Notes under the pieces: model-generated
Database searches by the model: none
The model's input: the letters and a program-made list of their open reading frames with translations, nothing else
What the model was told of the DNA's origin: nothing
Assembly: GCF_000300005.1 (NCBI RefSeq)
Contig: NC_018691.1
Location: forward strand, 2,356,001-2,420,000
DNA from: Alloalcanivorax dieselolei B5
Lineage (GTDB): Bacteria; Pseudomonadota; Gammaproteobacteria; Pseudomonadales; Alcanivoracaceae
Direction: 5' to 3'
DNA: 64,000 nt
Translations under genes and position numbers: made by a program
In this document: positions 25,659 through 34,728 of the stretch, piece after piece
How the letters are laid out: the number at the start of each line of letters is the position of its first letter
Numbering within the stretch: the stretch's first letter is position 1

Positions 25659-27215
25659 TCAACTGACTTGCCGTTCGCGTCCACCCCAATGCTCTTCACG
25701 CAGCTTGTACTTCAACAACTTGCCGGCGGGGGACAAGGGCAACTCGGAGCGTACTTCCAGACTGCGTGGGATCTTGTAGTTGGCGATCAGTGTTTTGCAG
25801 TGCGCCATCAGTTCATCCAGTTCCAGCGCGCTGCCGTCCTGCAATACCACCGCGGCGTGGACGCGTTCGCCCCAGTCGTCGTCGGGAATGCCGATCACCG
25901 CGCACTGGGCCACCTGCGGCAGTTGCAGTACGGCTTCTTCCACTTCGGCGGAATAGACGTTCTCGCCGCCGGTGACGATCATGTCCTTGATGCGGTCGAC
26001 CACGTAAACAAAGCCGTCTTCATCCATATAGCCGGCATCGCCGGTGTGCATCCAGCCGCCGCGCAGAGCGTCGTCAGTTTGTTCCGGTTTATTCCAGTAC
26101 CCCTGCATCACCACCGGACCACGCACCACGATTTCACCGTGAGTATGGGCGGGCACCGGGTTGTCATTGTCGTCGACGATGCGCATTTCCACCATTGGCA
26201 GAGGACGGCCGGCGGACATCATCTTGCCACTGCGAAAGCCTTCCTCGGTGTGCCAGTCCGGAGTGAGGATGGACACCGTGGGGGACAACTCCGTCATGCC
26301 GTAGGCTTGCAGGAAACGGGCCTGGGGCAGGGCTTCGCGGGCACGGTTCAACAGCGTGCTGTCAATCGGCGATGCGCCATAAAGCAGATGTTGGAGGCTG
26401 CTCAGGTCGTATTGCGCGAAGTCCGGATGGCTCAACACCATGCGTATCATGGTCGGCACCAGAAAAGCCTCCAGAATCCGCTCCTGCTGGATCGCCCGCA
26501 GTACCGCCAGCGGCTCGAACATGGGGATGATGACACTGGTGTTCAGGCGCGCGGTGGCCTGCAGGATCAGGCCCGTACCGGCTACATGGAAGGTCGGGGC
26601 CGCGTGCAGGGTCACCGAGCGGTAAGGCATGCCGGACACCGCCTGGGAGCCAAGCCCGTCGATGTACAGATTGGTGTGGCTGAGCATGACGCCCTTGGGT
26701 TTGCCGGTGGTGCCGCCGGTGTACATCACCGCCGCCAGATCATTGCCGTGACGATGGGCGTCCGCCACCGGCCCGCTGTCGGCAATCAGCGTTTCAAAAT
26801 CATGGGTGCCGGCGGGGGCGGCTTTATCGCCGGCATAAATGACGGTTTTCAACGAGCGGGACCCTTGCCGCAGTTCCTCAAGCAAAGGCAAAAAGGTATC
26901 GTCCACGATCAGAATGGTGCTGTCGCAGTCGTCCAGGGAGTAAATGATTTCCTTTGGACTCCAGCGAATGTTGACCGGATTGATCACACCACCGGCCCAG
27001 AAGGTGGCGTAGATGGCTTCCATGTAACGGTCGGAATTGAGGCTCAGAATGGCGACGCGATCACCGGCGTCGAGCCCCAGTGTCCGCAGCCCGCCCGCCA
27101 GCCGCGAGACTCGCGAGACCAGATCACGATAGCTGCGCCGCCGGTCACCGTGGACCGTGGCGGTGCGTTCCGGCACTTCCAAAAGGGCTTTGTGCAACGG
27201 CTGAGTGAGATACAT
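25659..27215 (-). CDS. Acyl-CoA synthetase (long-chain fatty-acid-CoA ligase family)
   Basis: A 518-residue AMP-binding ligase converging on the TetR gene. Motifs: AVMYTGGTTGKPKGVMLSH, AYGMTELSPTVSIL, MHTGDAGYMDEDGFVYVVDRIKDMIVTGGENVYSAEVEEAV, and SPAGKLLKYKLR with the catalytic lysine. It activates a carboxylic acid to the CoA ester through an acyl-adenylate. Family resemblance is to FadD3/menE-type medium or long-chain ligases; chain length cannot be set from sequence. It is a different enzyme from the ligase at 23253. Confidence 0.87.
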   Translation of the reverse strand: MYLTQPLHKALLEVPERTATVHGDRRRSYRDLVSRVSRLAGGLRTLGLDAGDRVAILSLNSDRYMEAIYATFWAGGVINPVNIRWSPKEIIYSLDDCDSTILIVDDTFLPLLEELRQGSRSLKTVIYAGDKAAPAGTHDFETLIADSGPVADAHRHGNDLAAVMYTGGTTGKPKGVMLSHTNLYIDGLGSQAVSGMPYRSVTLHAAPTFHVAGTGLILQATARLNTSVIIPMFEPLAVLRAIQQERILEAFLVPTMIRMVLSHPDFAQYDLSSLQHLLYGASPIDSTLLNRAREALPQARFLQAYGMTELSPTVSILTPDWHTEEGFRSGKMMSAGRPLPMVEMRIVDDNDNPVPAHTHGEIVVRGPVVMQGYWNKPEQTDDALRGGWMHTGDAGYMDEDGFVYVVDRIKDMIVTGGENVYSAEVEEAVLQLPQVAQCAVIGIPDDDWGERVHAAVVLQDGSALELDELMAHCKTLIANYKIPRSLEVRSELPLSPAGKLLKYKLREEHWGGRERQVS

Positions 27216-27321
27216 GGGGCCTCCTGGCGTTATTGTTAGCGGGTCCCGCGGTCCGGGTTGCGAGATTCGATGGCGGCCCGGCCAGCGTTTCTGAAACTAG
27301 AAGAGCGGCATGGGCCGAGCC

Positions 27322-27339
27322 ATCGTCGGAAGCGACGAT
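27322..27339. promoter_or_regulatory. 18-bp inverted repeat in divergent promoter region
   Basis: ATCGTCG-GAAG-CGACGAT, perfect 7-bp arms, in the 206-bp gap between the leftward acyl-CoA synthetase and the rightward DUF1330 gene. It may be an operator or a small hairpin. The rest of the gap shows no gene. Confidence 0.4.
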
Positions 27340-27421
27340 TTGCCCGGGCAGGCCGATCAGGCACCTGGCTTAGCGGTACCATACCCGCCGGCCAGAACTG
27401 AATTTTAATCAGGAGAATGCT

Positions 27422-27712
27422 ATGACCGCTTACATCGTATTGATGAAGGAAACCACCCATGACCCGGCTGAACTGGAGATTTATGCCCAAGGCGCCAAGG
27501 CCGCGCGGGGCGACCATCCGATCACCCCGCTGGCGTTTTACGGTGATCTGGAAGTGCTGGAAGGACCGGCAATGGAGGGTGCGGTGATTCTCCAGTTCCC
27601 GGATGTGGAGGCGGCACGCGCCTGGTATTACAGCCCCGCCTACCAGGAAGCCATGCAGCATCGGGTCAAGGGCGCGGATTGGCGCGCGTTCATCGTCAAA
27701 GGGGTGGCCTGA
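27422..27712 (+). CDS. DUF1330-family protein
   Basis: A 96-residue cytoplasmic protein of the DUF1330 family (dimeric ferredoxin-like alpha/beta barrel). Seen: MTAYIVLMKETTHDPAELEIYAQGA, then VLEGPAMEGAVILQFPDVEAARAWYYSPAYQEAMQHR, the family hallmark. AGGAGA precedes the ATG. Biochemical role unknown. It is followed 68 bp later by an AraC regulator on the same strand. Confidence 0.88.
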   Translation: MTAYIVLMKETTHDPAELEIYAQGAKAARGDHPITPLAFYGDLEVLEGPAMEGAVILQFPDVEAARAWYYSPAYQEAMQHRVKGADWRAFIVKGVA

Positions 27713-27780
27713 GGGCTTGCCATCGGCGGCGACGCGGCGCAGCTTAAGAGGCCGAACCCTGAGCCGCCTGGAGTCCGTCC

Positions 27781-28728
27781 ATGCATGTGGAATACGCCAC
27801 CGATCATCTGGAGCGTCCCCGCCGCTTCGAGTACTGGCATGATGTGGTGTGCCGGCACTGTATTCCCGCCGACAGTCGTTTGTTGAGTCCCATCCCGTTC
27901 AATGGCCGTCTGTCGGTGCGGGATCTCGGCTCCATCGCCATCAGCACCATGGTGGCGCCGTTACACCGCTGGAGCCAGGAGGCCAGTCATCTGCGCAGCC
28001 ATCCGGATGAGGATTTATGGATTGGCTTCGCCGAATCCGGCCACGGCGTGCTGGAACAGAACGGTCATCAGACGCCGCTGGCCGATGGCACTCTGGTGCT
28101 TTATGACGCCGCCCGGCCGTTTCAATGCACCCTGGAAGCCGACCGGGTTTATCTGGTCCGGCTTCCGCGCCGAGCCTTGTTAAGACGCTTCCCCCAGGCT
28201 GAACGAGGCATCGGACAGGCGTTGGCGCCACACCGGCCAGGGGTGGCGCCGCTGCGCACCATGATCCAGCAAGCCGCGGCCCTGGAGGTGAGCGATGACC
28301 GGACCGGCGCCGCGGAACAGTTTGGCCGGGCGTTGCTGGACCTGGCGGCGGTGGCGCTGGAATGGCAGGGCGAGTTTCTTGACGGCGCCGTTGAAAACGA
28401 TCTCCATGCACGTCTCTGCCGCTTCATCGAGGCGCATTTCGAAGACCCGTCGTTATCACTGGTGGCACTGGCCCATGCCCACCATGTGTCGCCTCGCACC
28501 GTGACCCGCGCTTTCGCCCGCCATGATCAGACGGCCATGGGCATGGTCTGGCACGTGCGTCTGCAAGCGAGCCGGCGGGCGCTGGAGGAGGGGCGTGTGG
28601 CCAGCGTTACCGAGGCGGCGTTCCACCACGGTTTTACCGACGTCTCCCATTTCAGCCGCGCCTTCCGCCGGGCGTTTGGCAGGGCACCGCACACTCTGTT
28701 GCGGCCCGGCCCGCAAGAGCGCCACTGA
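27781..28728 (+). CDS. AraC-family transcriptional regulator
   Basis: A 315-residue activator. Residues 10-190 resemble the AraC-binding-like domain of FeaR/NphR-type regulators (FEYWHDVVCRHCIPADSR...WIGFAESGHGVLEQNGHQTPLADGTLVLYDAARPF). Residues 210-310 carry the two AraC helix-turn-helices (LSLVALAHAHHVSPRTVTRAFARH and VTEAAFHHGFTDVSHFSRAFRRAFGRAPH). It lies 103 bp before the amidase, which is its likeliest target. FeaR-like proteins often respond to aromatic amines or amides; here this is inference. Confidence 0.88.
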   Translation: MHVEYATDHLERPRRFEYWHDVVCRHCIPADSRLLSPIPFNGRLSVRDLGSIAISTMVAPLHRWSQEASHLRSHPDEDLWIGFAESGHGVLEQNGHQTPLADGTLVLYDAARPFQCTLEADRVYLVRLPRRALLRRFPQAERGIGQALAPHRPGVAPLRTMIQQAAALEVSDDRTGAAEQFGRALLDLAAVALEWQGEFLDGAVENDLHARLCRFIEAHFEDPSLSLVALAHAHHVSPRTVTRAFARHDQTAMGMVWHVRLQASRRALEEGRVASVTEAAFHHGFTDVSHFSRAFRRAFGRAPHTLLRPGPQERH

Positions 28729-28831
28729 TTCTGTCCTTCCGGGCACAACGCCTTGTCCTTCTCAGTCCAGCGCCGGGTTGGCGGTCTTGCTAGCGTTGCT
28801 GCTGGTAATCCGGGCTCGAGGAGCAATGAGA

Positions 28832-30232
28832 ATGACAAACAACGAACTGCACTATGTGGATTTGATGGAAGTGGGCCGGCAGATCCAGAGTCGGCAGCGG
28901 TCCTCCGAGGAGGTCACCCGCCATCTGCTGGAGCGACTCCATGCGGTGGATACACGCTTGCACAGTTACGTCACCGTGATGGCGGATCAGGCATTACGGG
29001 ACGCCCGCGCCGCCGACAAGGAGATCGCCGCGGGGCAGGCCCGGGGCCCGCTGCATGGCGTGCCGCTGGCGGTGAAGGATCTGTTGTGGACCGCCGGCAC
29101 CGCCACTTCCAATGGCATGCCGATGCTGCGTGATCATGTACCCCAGGAGGACGCCACCACGGTACGGCGGTTGCGGGACGCCGGAGCCGTGCTGCTGGGT
29201 AAATTGCAGCAAACCGAAGGCGCTTTCGCCGACCACCACCCGGACGTCACCGCGCCGGTCAATCCCTGGGGAGAAACCTTGTGGTCCGGTGTCTCTTCCA
29301 GCGGCTCCGGCGTGGCCACCGCCGCGGGGTTGTGCTTCGGTTCCCTGGGCACCGACACTGGCGGCTCGATTCGCTTCCCTTCCGCCGCCAACGGGGTCAC
29401 CGGGCTCAAGCCCACCTGGGGCAGAGTCAGCCGTTACGGCGCGTTCGAACTGGCGGCATCGCTGGATCACATCGGTCCGATCGCCCGTAATACCGTGGAC
29501 GCCGCCGCCATCCTGGGGGCCATCGCCGGTGCCGATCCCCTGGATCCCACCGCCGCGCGGCAGCCGGTGCCGGATTATCTGGCACTGATGACGCGTGGCG
29601 TGGCCGGTTTGCGTCTCGGCTTTGATCCCGACTGGGGAATGAAGCCTGCGGACCCGGCCACCCAGGCGGTGGTACGCGACGCTCTCAAGGTGCTGGAGAG
29701 TGCCGGGGCGGAACCCCGTGAAGTGCGTTTTCCCGACACCGACCAGGCCGTGGCGGACTGGAGCCCGCTGTGCGGCCTGGAAACGGCGGTGGCCCATGAA
29801 GAGACCTATCCGGCTCGTCGCTCCGAGTATGGGCCTGTGCTGTCGGCACTGATCGAAGTGGGACGTTCGCTGGACGCCATGGAATACCAAAAGCTGCAAT
29901 TGCGACGGGCGGACTTCCGTGGGCGGGTGGATGCGTTGTTCGACCAAGTGGACTTATTGCTGATTCCCGCCGTTGCCTACGCCGGTGTGACGGTGGAGAC
30001 CATGGCTTCTTTCGCCGACGATGAGGCACTGCTGGGAGGGATGATGCGTTACACCTGCCCCTTCGACCTTAGCGGTCACCCGACCCTGACACTGCCTGGC
30101 GGGGTCACCATGGAGGGCGCGCCGGTGGCATGGCAACTGGTCGCGCCTCATTTCCGGGAGGATCTGCTGGTTCGCGGGGGCTGGGCTTTTCAGCGCATGA
30201 CCGACTGGCACCGCCGTCATCCACAGGTCTGA
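28832..30232 (+). CDS. Amidase-signature-family amidohydrolase
   Basis: About 466 residues. The Ser-cisSer-Lys triad segments of amidase-signature enzymes are visible: LHGVPLAVKDLL (lysine), SGVSSSGSGVATAAGLCFGSLGTDTGGSIRFPSAANGVTGLKPTWGRVS (both serines), and HIGPIARNTVDAAAIL. It hydrolyses an amide to acid plus ammonia; the substrate is unknown, and GatA itself is unlikely without gatBC nearby. Start: GAGGAG stands 8 bases before ATG 28832 but only 2 before ATG 28826, so I prefer 28832. The open frame extends into the AraC gene, which is not meaningful. Confidence 0.85.
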   Translation: MTNNELHYVDLMEVGRQIQSRQRSSEEVTRHLLERLHAVDTRLHSYVTVMADQALRDARAADKEIAAGQARGPLHGVPLAVKDLLWTAGTATSNGMPMLRDHVPQEDATTVRRLRDAGAVLLGKLQQTEGAFADHHPDVTAPVNPWGETLWSGVSSSGSGVATAAGLCFGSLGTDTGGSIRFPSAANGVTGLKPTWGRVSRYGAFELAASLDHIGPIARNTVDAAAILGAIAGADPLDPTAARQPVPDYLALMTRGVAGLRLGFDPDWGMKPADPATQAVVRDALKVLESAGAEPREVRFPDTDQAVADWSPLCGLETAVAHEETYPARRSEYGPVLSALIEVGRSLDAMEYQKLQLRRADFRGRVDALFDQVDLLLIPAVAYAGVTVETMASFADDEALLGGMMRYTCPFDLSGHPTLTLPGGVTMEGAPVAWQLVAPHFREDLLVRGGWAFQRMTDWHRRHPQV

Positions 30233-30249
30233 CTGTCGGATCTGATCGT

Positions 30250-30279
30250 CGAAAAGGAAGGCGGGGCCGGGGCCCCGCC
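30250..30279 (-). terminator. Rho-independent-like terminator of the MFS gene
   Basis: A GC-rich 8-bp stem GGCGGGGC/GCCCCGCC (30260-30267, 30272-30279) with a 4-nt loop, directly after the MFS stop. In the leftward direction it is followed by TTCCTTTTC. The amidase also ends here, convergently. Confidence 0.65.
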
Positions 30280-30282
30280 AAA

Positions 30283-31542
30283 TCAGGCGCGGCTTGGCTC
30301 GGGCTGCTGGAAAAAGCGGGCGTCGGGCAGGCGCAAGGAGACCACCCCGGCCACCACCAGAATGGCCGCGGCGCTGCCAAAGGCCACCCAGTGTGTGCCA
30401 AAGGTCTCGTAACCCCAGCCACCCAGCCAGGAACTGATCATCGCGCCAACCTGATGTCCCAGGTAGGCCCAGCCGTACAGCACGCCCACCGAGCGGATGC
30501 CGTAGACGTCGGCCAGGATCGCCGAGGACAGTGCGATACTGCCGGCCCAGACGATGCCCCCCACCGCTGCCACGGCGTACAGATACCACACCGAAGGCAC
30601 CATCATCAGACCGATGAAACCGAGACCGCGAATCAGATAGATGGCCGCCAGCAGATTGCGGCGCGGTACCTGGTCGGCGAGATGGCCGAGCACCAGGGTG
30701 CTGGGAATCGCCACCAGGCCGATCAGGCCGATGCCCAGGGCGGCGGTGATGGGATCGAAGCCGTGGTCGGTGAGCATGGGTACGCCATGGCTGCCGAGCA
30801 GGTTCATGCTGAAACCACAGGCAAACAGGCCCAGCGCGATTTTGCAGAAGGGCAGGGTGCGCATCGCCGCCAGGCTGGTGAGCTGCGCCAGTGGTGCCAG
30901 TGGTGGCGCGGATCTGCCGTCAGCGCTGTCGCCGGGCAGCAAGTCTGTATGCTCGGGGGCTTCGTCACGGATGATCATCAGTGCGGCGGGGATCACCAGC
31001 AGCACGAACAGCACGGTGAAGCCGATCAGCGTGTGCTGCCAGCCGTAGCGCTCAATGGTAAAGGTCAGTAACGGCGTCATCACGGCGATGCCCGCCATGG
31101 AGCCGGTGGAGAGATAGAACAGTGCCTTGCCGCGTTGGCGTGTGAACCACCGGCTGATCACCGGCGTCAGCGCCACCGGACTGGTGAAGGAGAACCCCAG
31201 CGACAACAGGATGCCGAAGGCCAGAAAGAAGCTGAACGGGTCGGTGGCGTTGACCGACCAGATACTGGAGAGCACGACAATGACGGTGCCCAGCAGCAAG
31301 ACCGCCCGGCTGCCGTATTTTTGCGCCATGAAACCGGCTACCGGCATGCCGATGCCGTAGGCAAGCATACCGAGGGCGACGATGGTGGAGAGCGTTGTCC
31401 GGCTCAGCCCCAGATCCTCGGCGATGGGCTTGAAGAACGGACCGATCCCCATGCGCATGCCCACGGTGAGCAGAGTAATGGTGGTCGCGGCGGCGACAAT
31501 GTACCAGCCAAAATAGAGCGGGCCGGTCTGCTGACGAGTCAT
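30283..31542 (-). CDS. Major facilitator superfamily transporter
   Basis: A 419-residue inner-membrane carrier with about 12 hydrophobic segments and a central hydrophilic loop (residues 195-225). Between segments 2 and 3 it has an MFS motif A-like stretch (AGFMAQKYGSRAVLL), and the equivalent in the second half is LGHLADQVPRRNLL. Its style resembles monocarboxylate/oxalate-formate-type carriers. Convergent with the amidase, so it could import the amidase substrate or export its product; not provable here. Confidence 0.85.
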   Translation of the reverse strand: MTRQQTGPLYFGWYIVAAATTITLLTVGMRMGIGPFFKPIAEDLGLSRTTLSTIVALGMLAYGIGMPVAGFMAQKYGSRAVLLLGTVIVVLSSIWSVNATDPFSFFLAFGILLSLGFSFTSPVALTPVISRWFTRQRGKALFYLSTGSMAGIAVMTPLLTFTIERYGWQHTLIGFTVLFVLLVIPAALMIIRDEAPEHTDLLPGDSADGRSAPPLAPLAQLTSLAAMRTLPFCKIALGLFACGFSMNLLGSHGVPMLTDHGFDPITAALGIGLIGLVAIPSTLVLGHLADQVPRRNLLAAIYLIRGLGFIGLMMVPSVWYLYAVAAVGGIVWAGSIALSSAILADVYGIRSVGVLYGWAYLGHQVGAMISSWLGGWGYETFGTHWVAFGSAAAILVVAGVVSLRLPDARFFQQPEPSRA

Positions 31543-31687
31543 GGCATGGATTCCTTCTTTCGAAGTCGGCGCCGGGCCGGCTCCGGTGATCGGGCGGGCT
31601 ATGATTTACATCTTAAGGAACCAAAGTGCAAGCATTACATTCCGCGCGGTAGGTCATTTTTATCGCGCGGCACAGGACGGCGGGAAA

Positions 31688-31705
31688 GGGCGGTCAATGC
31701 CGCCC
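31688..31705 (-). terminator. Possible terminator downstream of pirin gene
   Basis: GGGCGG/CCGCCC 6-bp arms with a 6-nt loop, 14 bases beyond the pirin stop, followed leftward by a short TTT run. Weak. Confidence 0.4.
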
Positions 31706-31719
31706 ACGGCGAGGACGGT

Positions 31720-32667
31720 TCACTTCAGTTTGATATTCGGATCCAGGGGCGGGGCCTTCAGCGGTGGGCCGTCGTAGGCGTCCACCGCGCCGAAGCGGTC
31801 GTTGGGGTAGGACTGCCAATCGCTGATCGCCGCCTCGATACGCGCCTGGTCACGGCCGACAAAATTCCACCACAGCAACACCGGCTGCCCCAGTGGTTCG
31901 CCACCGAGCAGCATGATGTCCGCGCCGTCGTCCAGTTCCAGCGTCACCTCGTCACGGCCCTGGCCGAGATAATAGAGGCTGCCGGTATCCATGGCGGTGC
32001 CTTCCAGGCGGGCATGTCCCTGATTGACACAGATTCCCAGCTCGAAGGAGGCCGGCACCGGCAGACTCAAGGTGGTGTCCCCGGCGGCGCGGATATGGGC
32101 ACCAACCAGAGGAGAAAACACCTGTGCCGGAGAACGATGCCCATCCAGCTCGCCCACCACCAGGGTGACGGTGGCGTCACCGAGGTGCCATTGCGGCAGA
32201 TCGGTGTGGTGGGCGAAGGCCGGGTCGGTGTCTTCATCCGATTCCGGCAGGGCGATCCAGAACTGCAGACCGTGGATCGGGCCGGAGAAGCCGGGCGGAC
32301 TTTCCTCGGAGTGGCAGATGCCCCGACCGGCGGTCATCAGATTGAGCTGGCCGGGGCGGATAACCTGTTCATAGCCGAGGCTGTCTTTATGCAAAAGCGC
32401 ACCCTCGAACAGCCAGGTGACGGTCTGCAGTCCGATATGCGGATGGGTACCGACATCGACGCCGTTATCCGCCTCCAGGTTGGTGGGGCCGATGTGGTCG
32501 AGAAAGCACCAGGGGCCGATGCGGCGTTGTTCACGTACCGGCAGGTGGCGGACAATCGGCAGGCCGCTTCCGAGAATCTTGCTTTGCGAGGGCAGGGCGC
32601 GAACAGTGGGACGTTCGCAGTTCTCCGGACAGTCGATCAGCTCTCCGCCGGTGGTGACGTTGCTCAT
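31720..32667 (-). CDS. Pirin-family protein (bicupin)
   Basis: A 315-residue pirin. The N-terminal cupin has the metal-ligand pattern of the family (GPWCFLDHIGP; GVDVGTHPHIGLQTVTWLFEGALLHKDS; LNLMTAGRGICHSEES). The second cupin ends with LLGGEPLGQPVLLWWNFVGRD. Some pirins are quercetinases or redox-sensitive regulators; the role here is unknown. It is separate from the T6SS genes that follow. Confidence 0.9.
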   Translation of the reverse strand: MSNVTTGGELIDCPENCERPTVRALPSQSKILGSGLPIVRHLPVREQRRIGPWCFLDHIGPTNLEADNGVDVGTHPHIGLQTVTWLFEGALLHKDSLGYEQVIRPGQLNLMTAGRGICHSEESPPGFSGPIHGLQFWIALPESDEDTDPAFAHHTDLPQWHLGDATVTLVVGELDGHRSPAQVFSPLVGAHIRAAGDTTLSLPVPASFELGICVNQGHARLEGTAMDTGSLYYLGQGRDEVTLELDDGADIMLLGGEPLGQPVLLWWNFVGRDQARIEAAISDWQSYPNDRFGAVDAYDGPPLKAPPLDPNIKLK

Positions 32668-32736
32668 GGCTGGCTCCCGAATGGGGACGGTATGGGAACC
32701 CCAGTATCGGTGTCGGAGAAGATCCGGTAAAGCGGC

Positions 32737-33669
32737 TCAGCGCGCTCTGGCACGCGGGGTGGGGCAGGCGGCGTCCTGGCCGGCGTAACGGCTGCAGACC
32801 TCGTTGCGGCAGCGAATGCCGTTGAGGGTGTTGCCTGGCGGGCAGGCACGCAGCTGCTGCTGCACCTCCAGTGAGGTGGGCAGTTGCGGAGTTTTAGCCA
32901 CCGGCGGTGCCGGTGGCTCCGACAGGGACGCCAGTGTCTGCTGGGTCTCGCCATAAATGCGCAGCATGAGGGCATCAATGGCCTCATTGCGGCCGCTTTC
33001 CACATCACGATGCTGTTCGCTGAGATGGCCGTCTCGTACCAGATCACGCAATACCGGACCCAGTGTGCCATCGTTGTTCACCTCCACCGGATCCAGGCGG
33101 TTCACCCGTGAGATCGTGCGTGACGCTGTGGGTGAGGCCGCCAGATGGGTGGCGGTGCGGCGGGGCGCCGACGTTTGTGATTGCCCGGCGGAGGCTGGCG
33201 GGGATGTCGATGCCACTTGGGGGGGCGGCGCGTCATCGCTCGTAATGCCGGAGGTGCCGCCACCGGCCTCTCCGCCAACCTCATCCGGACGGTCATCAAT
33301 GATGACCGCGCCGCCGATCCGCGCCAGCGGGTCCGGGTGCGAGGTGTCGGTTACGGGGTCAGGCGTGGTGGTTGGCGGAGGTGGTGTCACATTCGTCAGG
33401 GAGGAGGGCGCCAGAGAGGCGGGTGGTTGAGCCGGAGGAATCGGTGTGGACCACCACTGGGCAAATAACCAGGGCAGCGCCAGCAACAAGGCGGCGGCGA
33501 TCAGCGTGACCGGGGAGAAAACACGGCGCAGGCGCGACAGCGCATCGGGAACGCCCCTTCTGGCCGGGCGTTCTTCCATGTCCGCGAGAATTCTGCCTTC
33601 TTGGGCAGTGTCGGGCGCGTCCTTGCCGGAAGTCACAAGACTCGGCGCCGCTGAGTGACCGGTATTCAA
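32737..33669 (-). CDS. Single-pass membrane protein with proline-rich periplasmic region; T6SS-linked, unknown function
   Basis: A 310-residue protein I do not recognise. Residues 1-48 are cytoplasmic and charged, residues 51-72 form one membrane helix (TLIAAALLLALPWLFAQWW), and the rest is a periplasmic, Pro/Thr/Ser-rich linker with a helical segment at 205-250 and a C-terminal cluster of four cysteines (ACPPGNTLNGIRCRNEVCSRYAGQDAAC). The start is a TTG with AAGGA six bases upstream; an ATG at 33579 lacks a ribosome site. It is divergent from tagX with only 87 bp between, so it belongs in all likelihood to the T6SS locus. The cysteine cluster could be disulfide-bonded. Confidence 0.7.
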   Translation of the reverse strand: MNTGHSAAPSLVTSGKDAPDTAQEGRILADMEERPARRGVPDALSRLRRVFSPVTLIAAALLLALPWLFAQWWSTPIPPAQPPASLAPSSLTNVTPPPPTTTPDPVTDTSHPDPLARIGGAVIIDDRPDEVGGEAGGGTSGITSDDAPPPQVASTSPPASAGQSQTSAPRRTATHLAASPTASRTISRVNRLDPVEVNNDGTLGPVLRDLVRDGHLSEQHRDVESGRNEAIDALMLRIYGETQQTLASLSEPPAPPVAKTPQLPTSLEVQQQLRACPPGNTLNGIRCRNEVCSRYAGQDAACPTPRARAR

Positions 33670-33756
33670 AAGCTGTCCTTGCCGTTAAATTACCCTCCCG
33701 CATTCTAACTACTGGGTGAGTGCCGTCAACGACGGTATCGACATGGAAGGCATGCC

Positions 33757-34548
33757 GTGTTTCTGATTGTTGCGTTGATCACACTGTTTTTGCTGCTGTG
33801 CCTGGGGCTGGGCTGGTGGATGTTGCCCGAGCGGAGACGGGGGACCGTTTCCGCGCCAAGGCGGCGATGGCGTCTGCCGCGCTGCGTGCGTCGCCACGGT
33901 GTGCTGGCGGTGGTGGTGGCGCTGGTACTGGTGGTGCCGCCGCTGCTGGTGGTGTCACTGCGTCAAAACGTGGAGTTGAAGCCTTTTCGCAGTACTGATC
34001 TGGCGGAATCCCACTCGATGATCGCCGAGTTGTTGCGGGGCGAAAGGCTGGTGCCGCCACCACCACCGCCGCCGGAGGTATTCACCAACGCCGAAATGCG
34101 GCGATTCCATCCGGAGGTGATCAGTGCCGACCGCCGTTGGGACAAGGTCGATGGTGCCCTGCGCCAGCGGGTATTGGCGATCTACCGGGTGATGAAGCAG
34201 CAGTACGGTGTCGAAATGGTACTGGTGGAGGGGTTTCGTGACGCCGAGCGGCAGAAAAAGCTGATGGGCAAGGGCGCCAGCCTGGCCGGGGCCTGGCGCA
34301 GTTGTCACCAGTACGGACTGGCGGTGGACAGCGCTCCGCTCAAGGACGGTATGCTGCAATGGGATATGGAGGATCCGTGGACCCGGCGCGCGTATTTCCT
34401 TTATGGCGAACTGGCCAAGGAGGCGGGTTTAACCTGGGGCGGTGACTGGACCAATCTCAAGGATTACGTTCACGTGGAATTGCGCGACCGCTGTCTGGCG
34501 GCCCGGCGGGCGCGTCAGGCACGACTTGACGCGCAAGGTGATTCCTAG
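33757..34548 (+). CDS. tagX: TagX-like membrane-anchored peptidoglycan peptidase (M15 family)
   Basis: A 263-residue protein. Two hydrophobic segments (residues 1-22 and 48-68) are followed by a Pro-rich spacer and an M15/VanY-type metallopeptidase domain (residues 100-250) with the zinc motif SCHQYGLAVDSA (His and Asp ligands) and DYVHVEL (third His). In Acinetobacter the T6SS protein TagX of this type cuts peptidoglycan so that the apparatus can cross the wall; the same role is inferred. The start is GTG with GGAAGG six bases upstream. Confidence 0.85.
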   Translation: MFLIVALITLFLLLCLGLGWWMLPERRRGTVSAPRRRWRLPRCVRRHGVLAVVVALVLVVPPLLVVSLRQNVELKPFRSTDLAESHSMIAELLRGERLVPPPPPPPEVFTNAEMRRFHPEVISADRRWDKVDGALRQRVLAIYRVMKQQYGVEMVLVEGFRDAERQKKLMGKGASLAGAWRSCHQYGLAVDSAPLKDGMLQWDMEDPWTRRAYFLYGELAKEAGLTWGGDWTNLKDYVHVELRDRCLAARRARQARLDAQGDS

Positions 34549-34641
34549 CGCCTGCATCGCTCAATATCGGCTCAATTCCCGGCGTACTTCTCAACCATGT
34601 CACAACAATGCCGATGCGATTGGTTCCCCGTGGTGGAACCC

Positions 34642-34650
34642 TGATATACT
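34642..34650 (+). promoter_or_regulatory. Extended -10 promoter for the PAAR effector pair
   Basis: TGA-TATACT is an extended -10 (TGnTATAAT-like), about 80 bp before the effector start. A GGTTCC/GGAACC inverted repeat (34622-34640) is just upstream. This suggests the effector pair has its own promoter. Confidence 0.45.
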
Positions 34651-34728
34651 CCGACGGCTTACTGGCCGGCACCCACGTGGTGTCGGCGCAAGGAAAGATT
34701 CCGTTCACAGGATGTGAGGATTGGCGAT

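Noticed and set aside
25614..27239. 541-codon open frame on the + strand
   Set aside because: It mirrors the acyl-CoA synthetase on the other strand, which has all ANL motifs.
28523..28831. Extended amidase start inside the AraC gene
   Set aside because: The extension overlaps AraC coding sequence and is not amidase-like; GAGGAG points to 28832.
31135..32730. 531-codon open frame on the + strand
   Set aside because: Antisense to the pirin and MFS genes, both clearly real.
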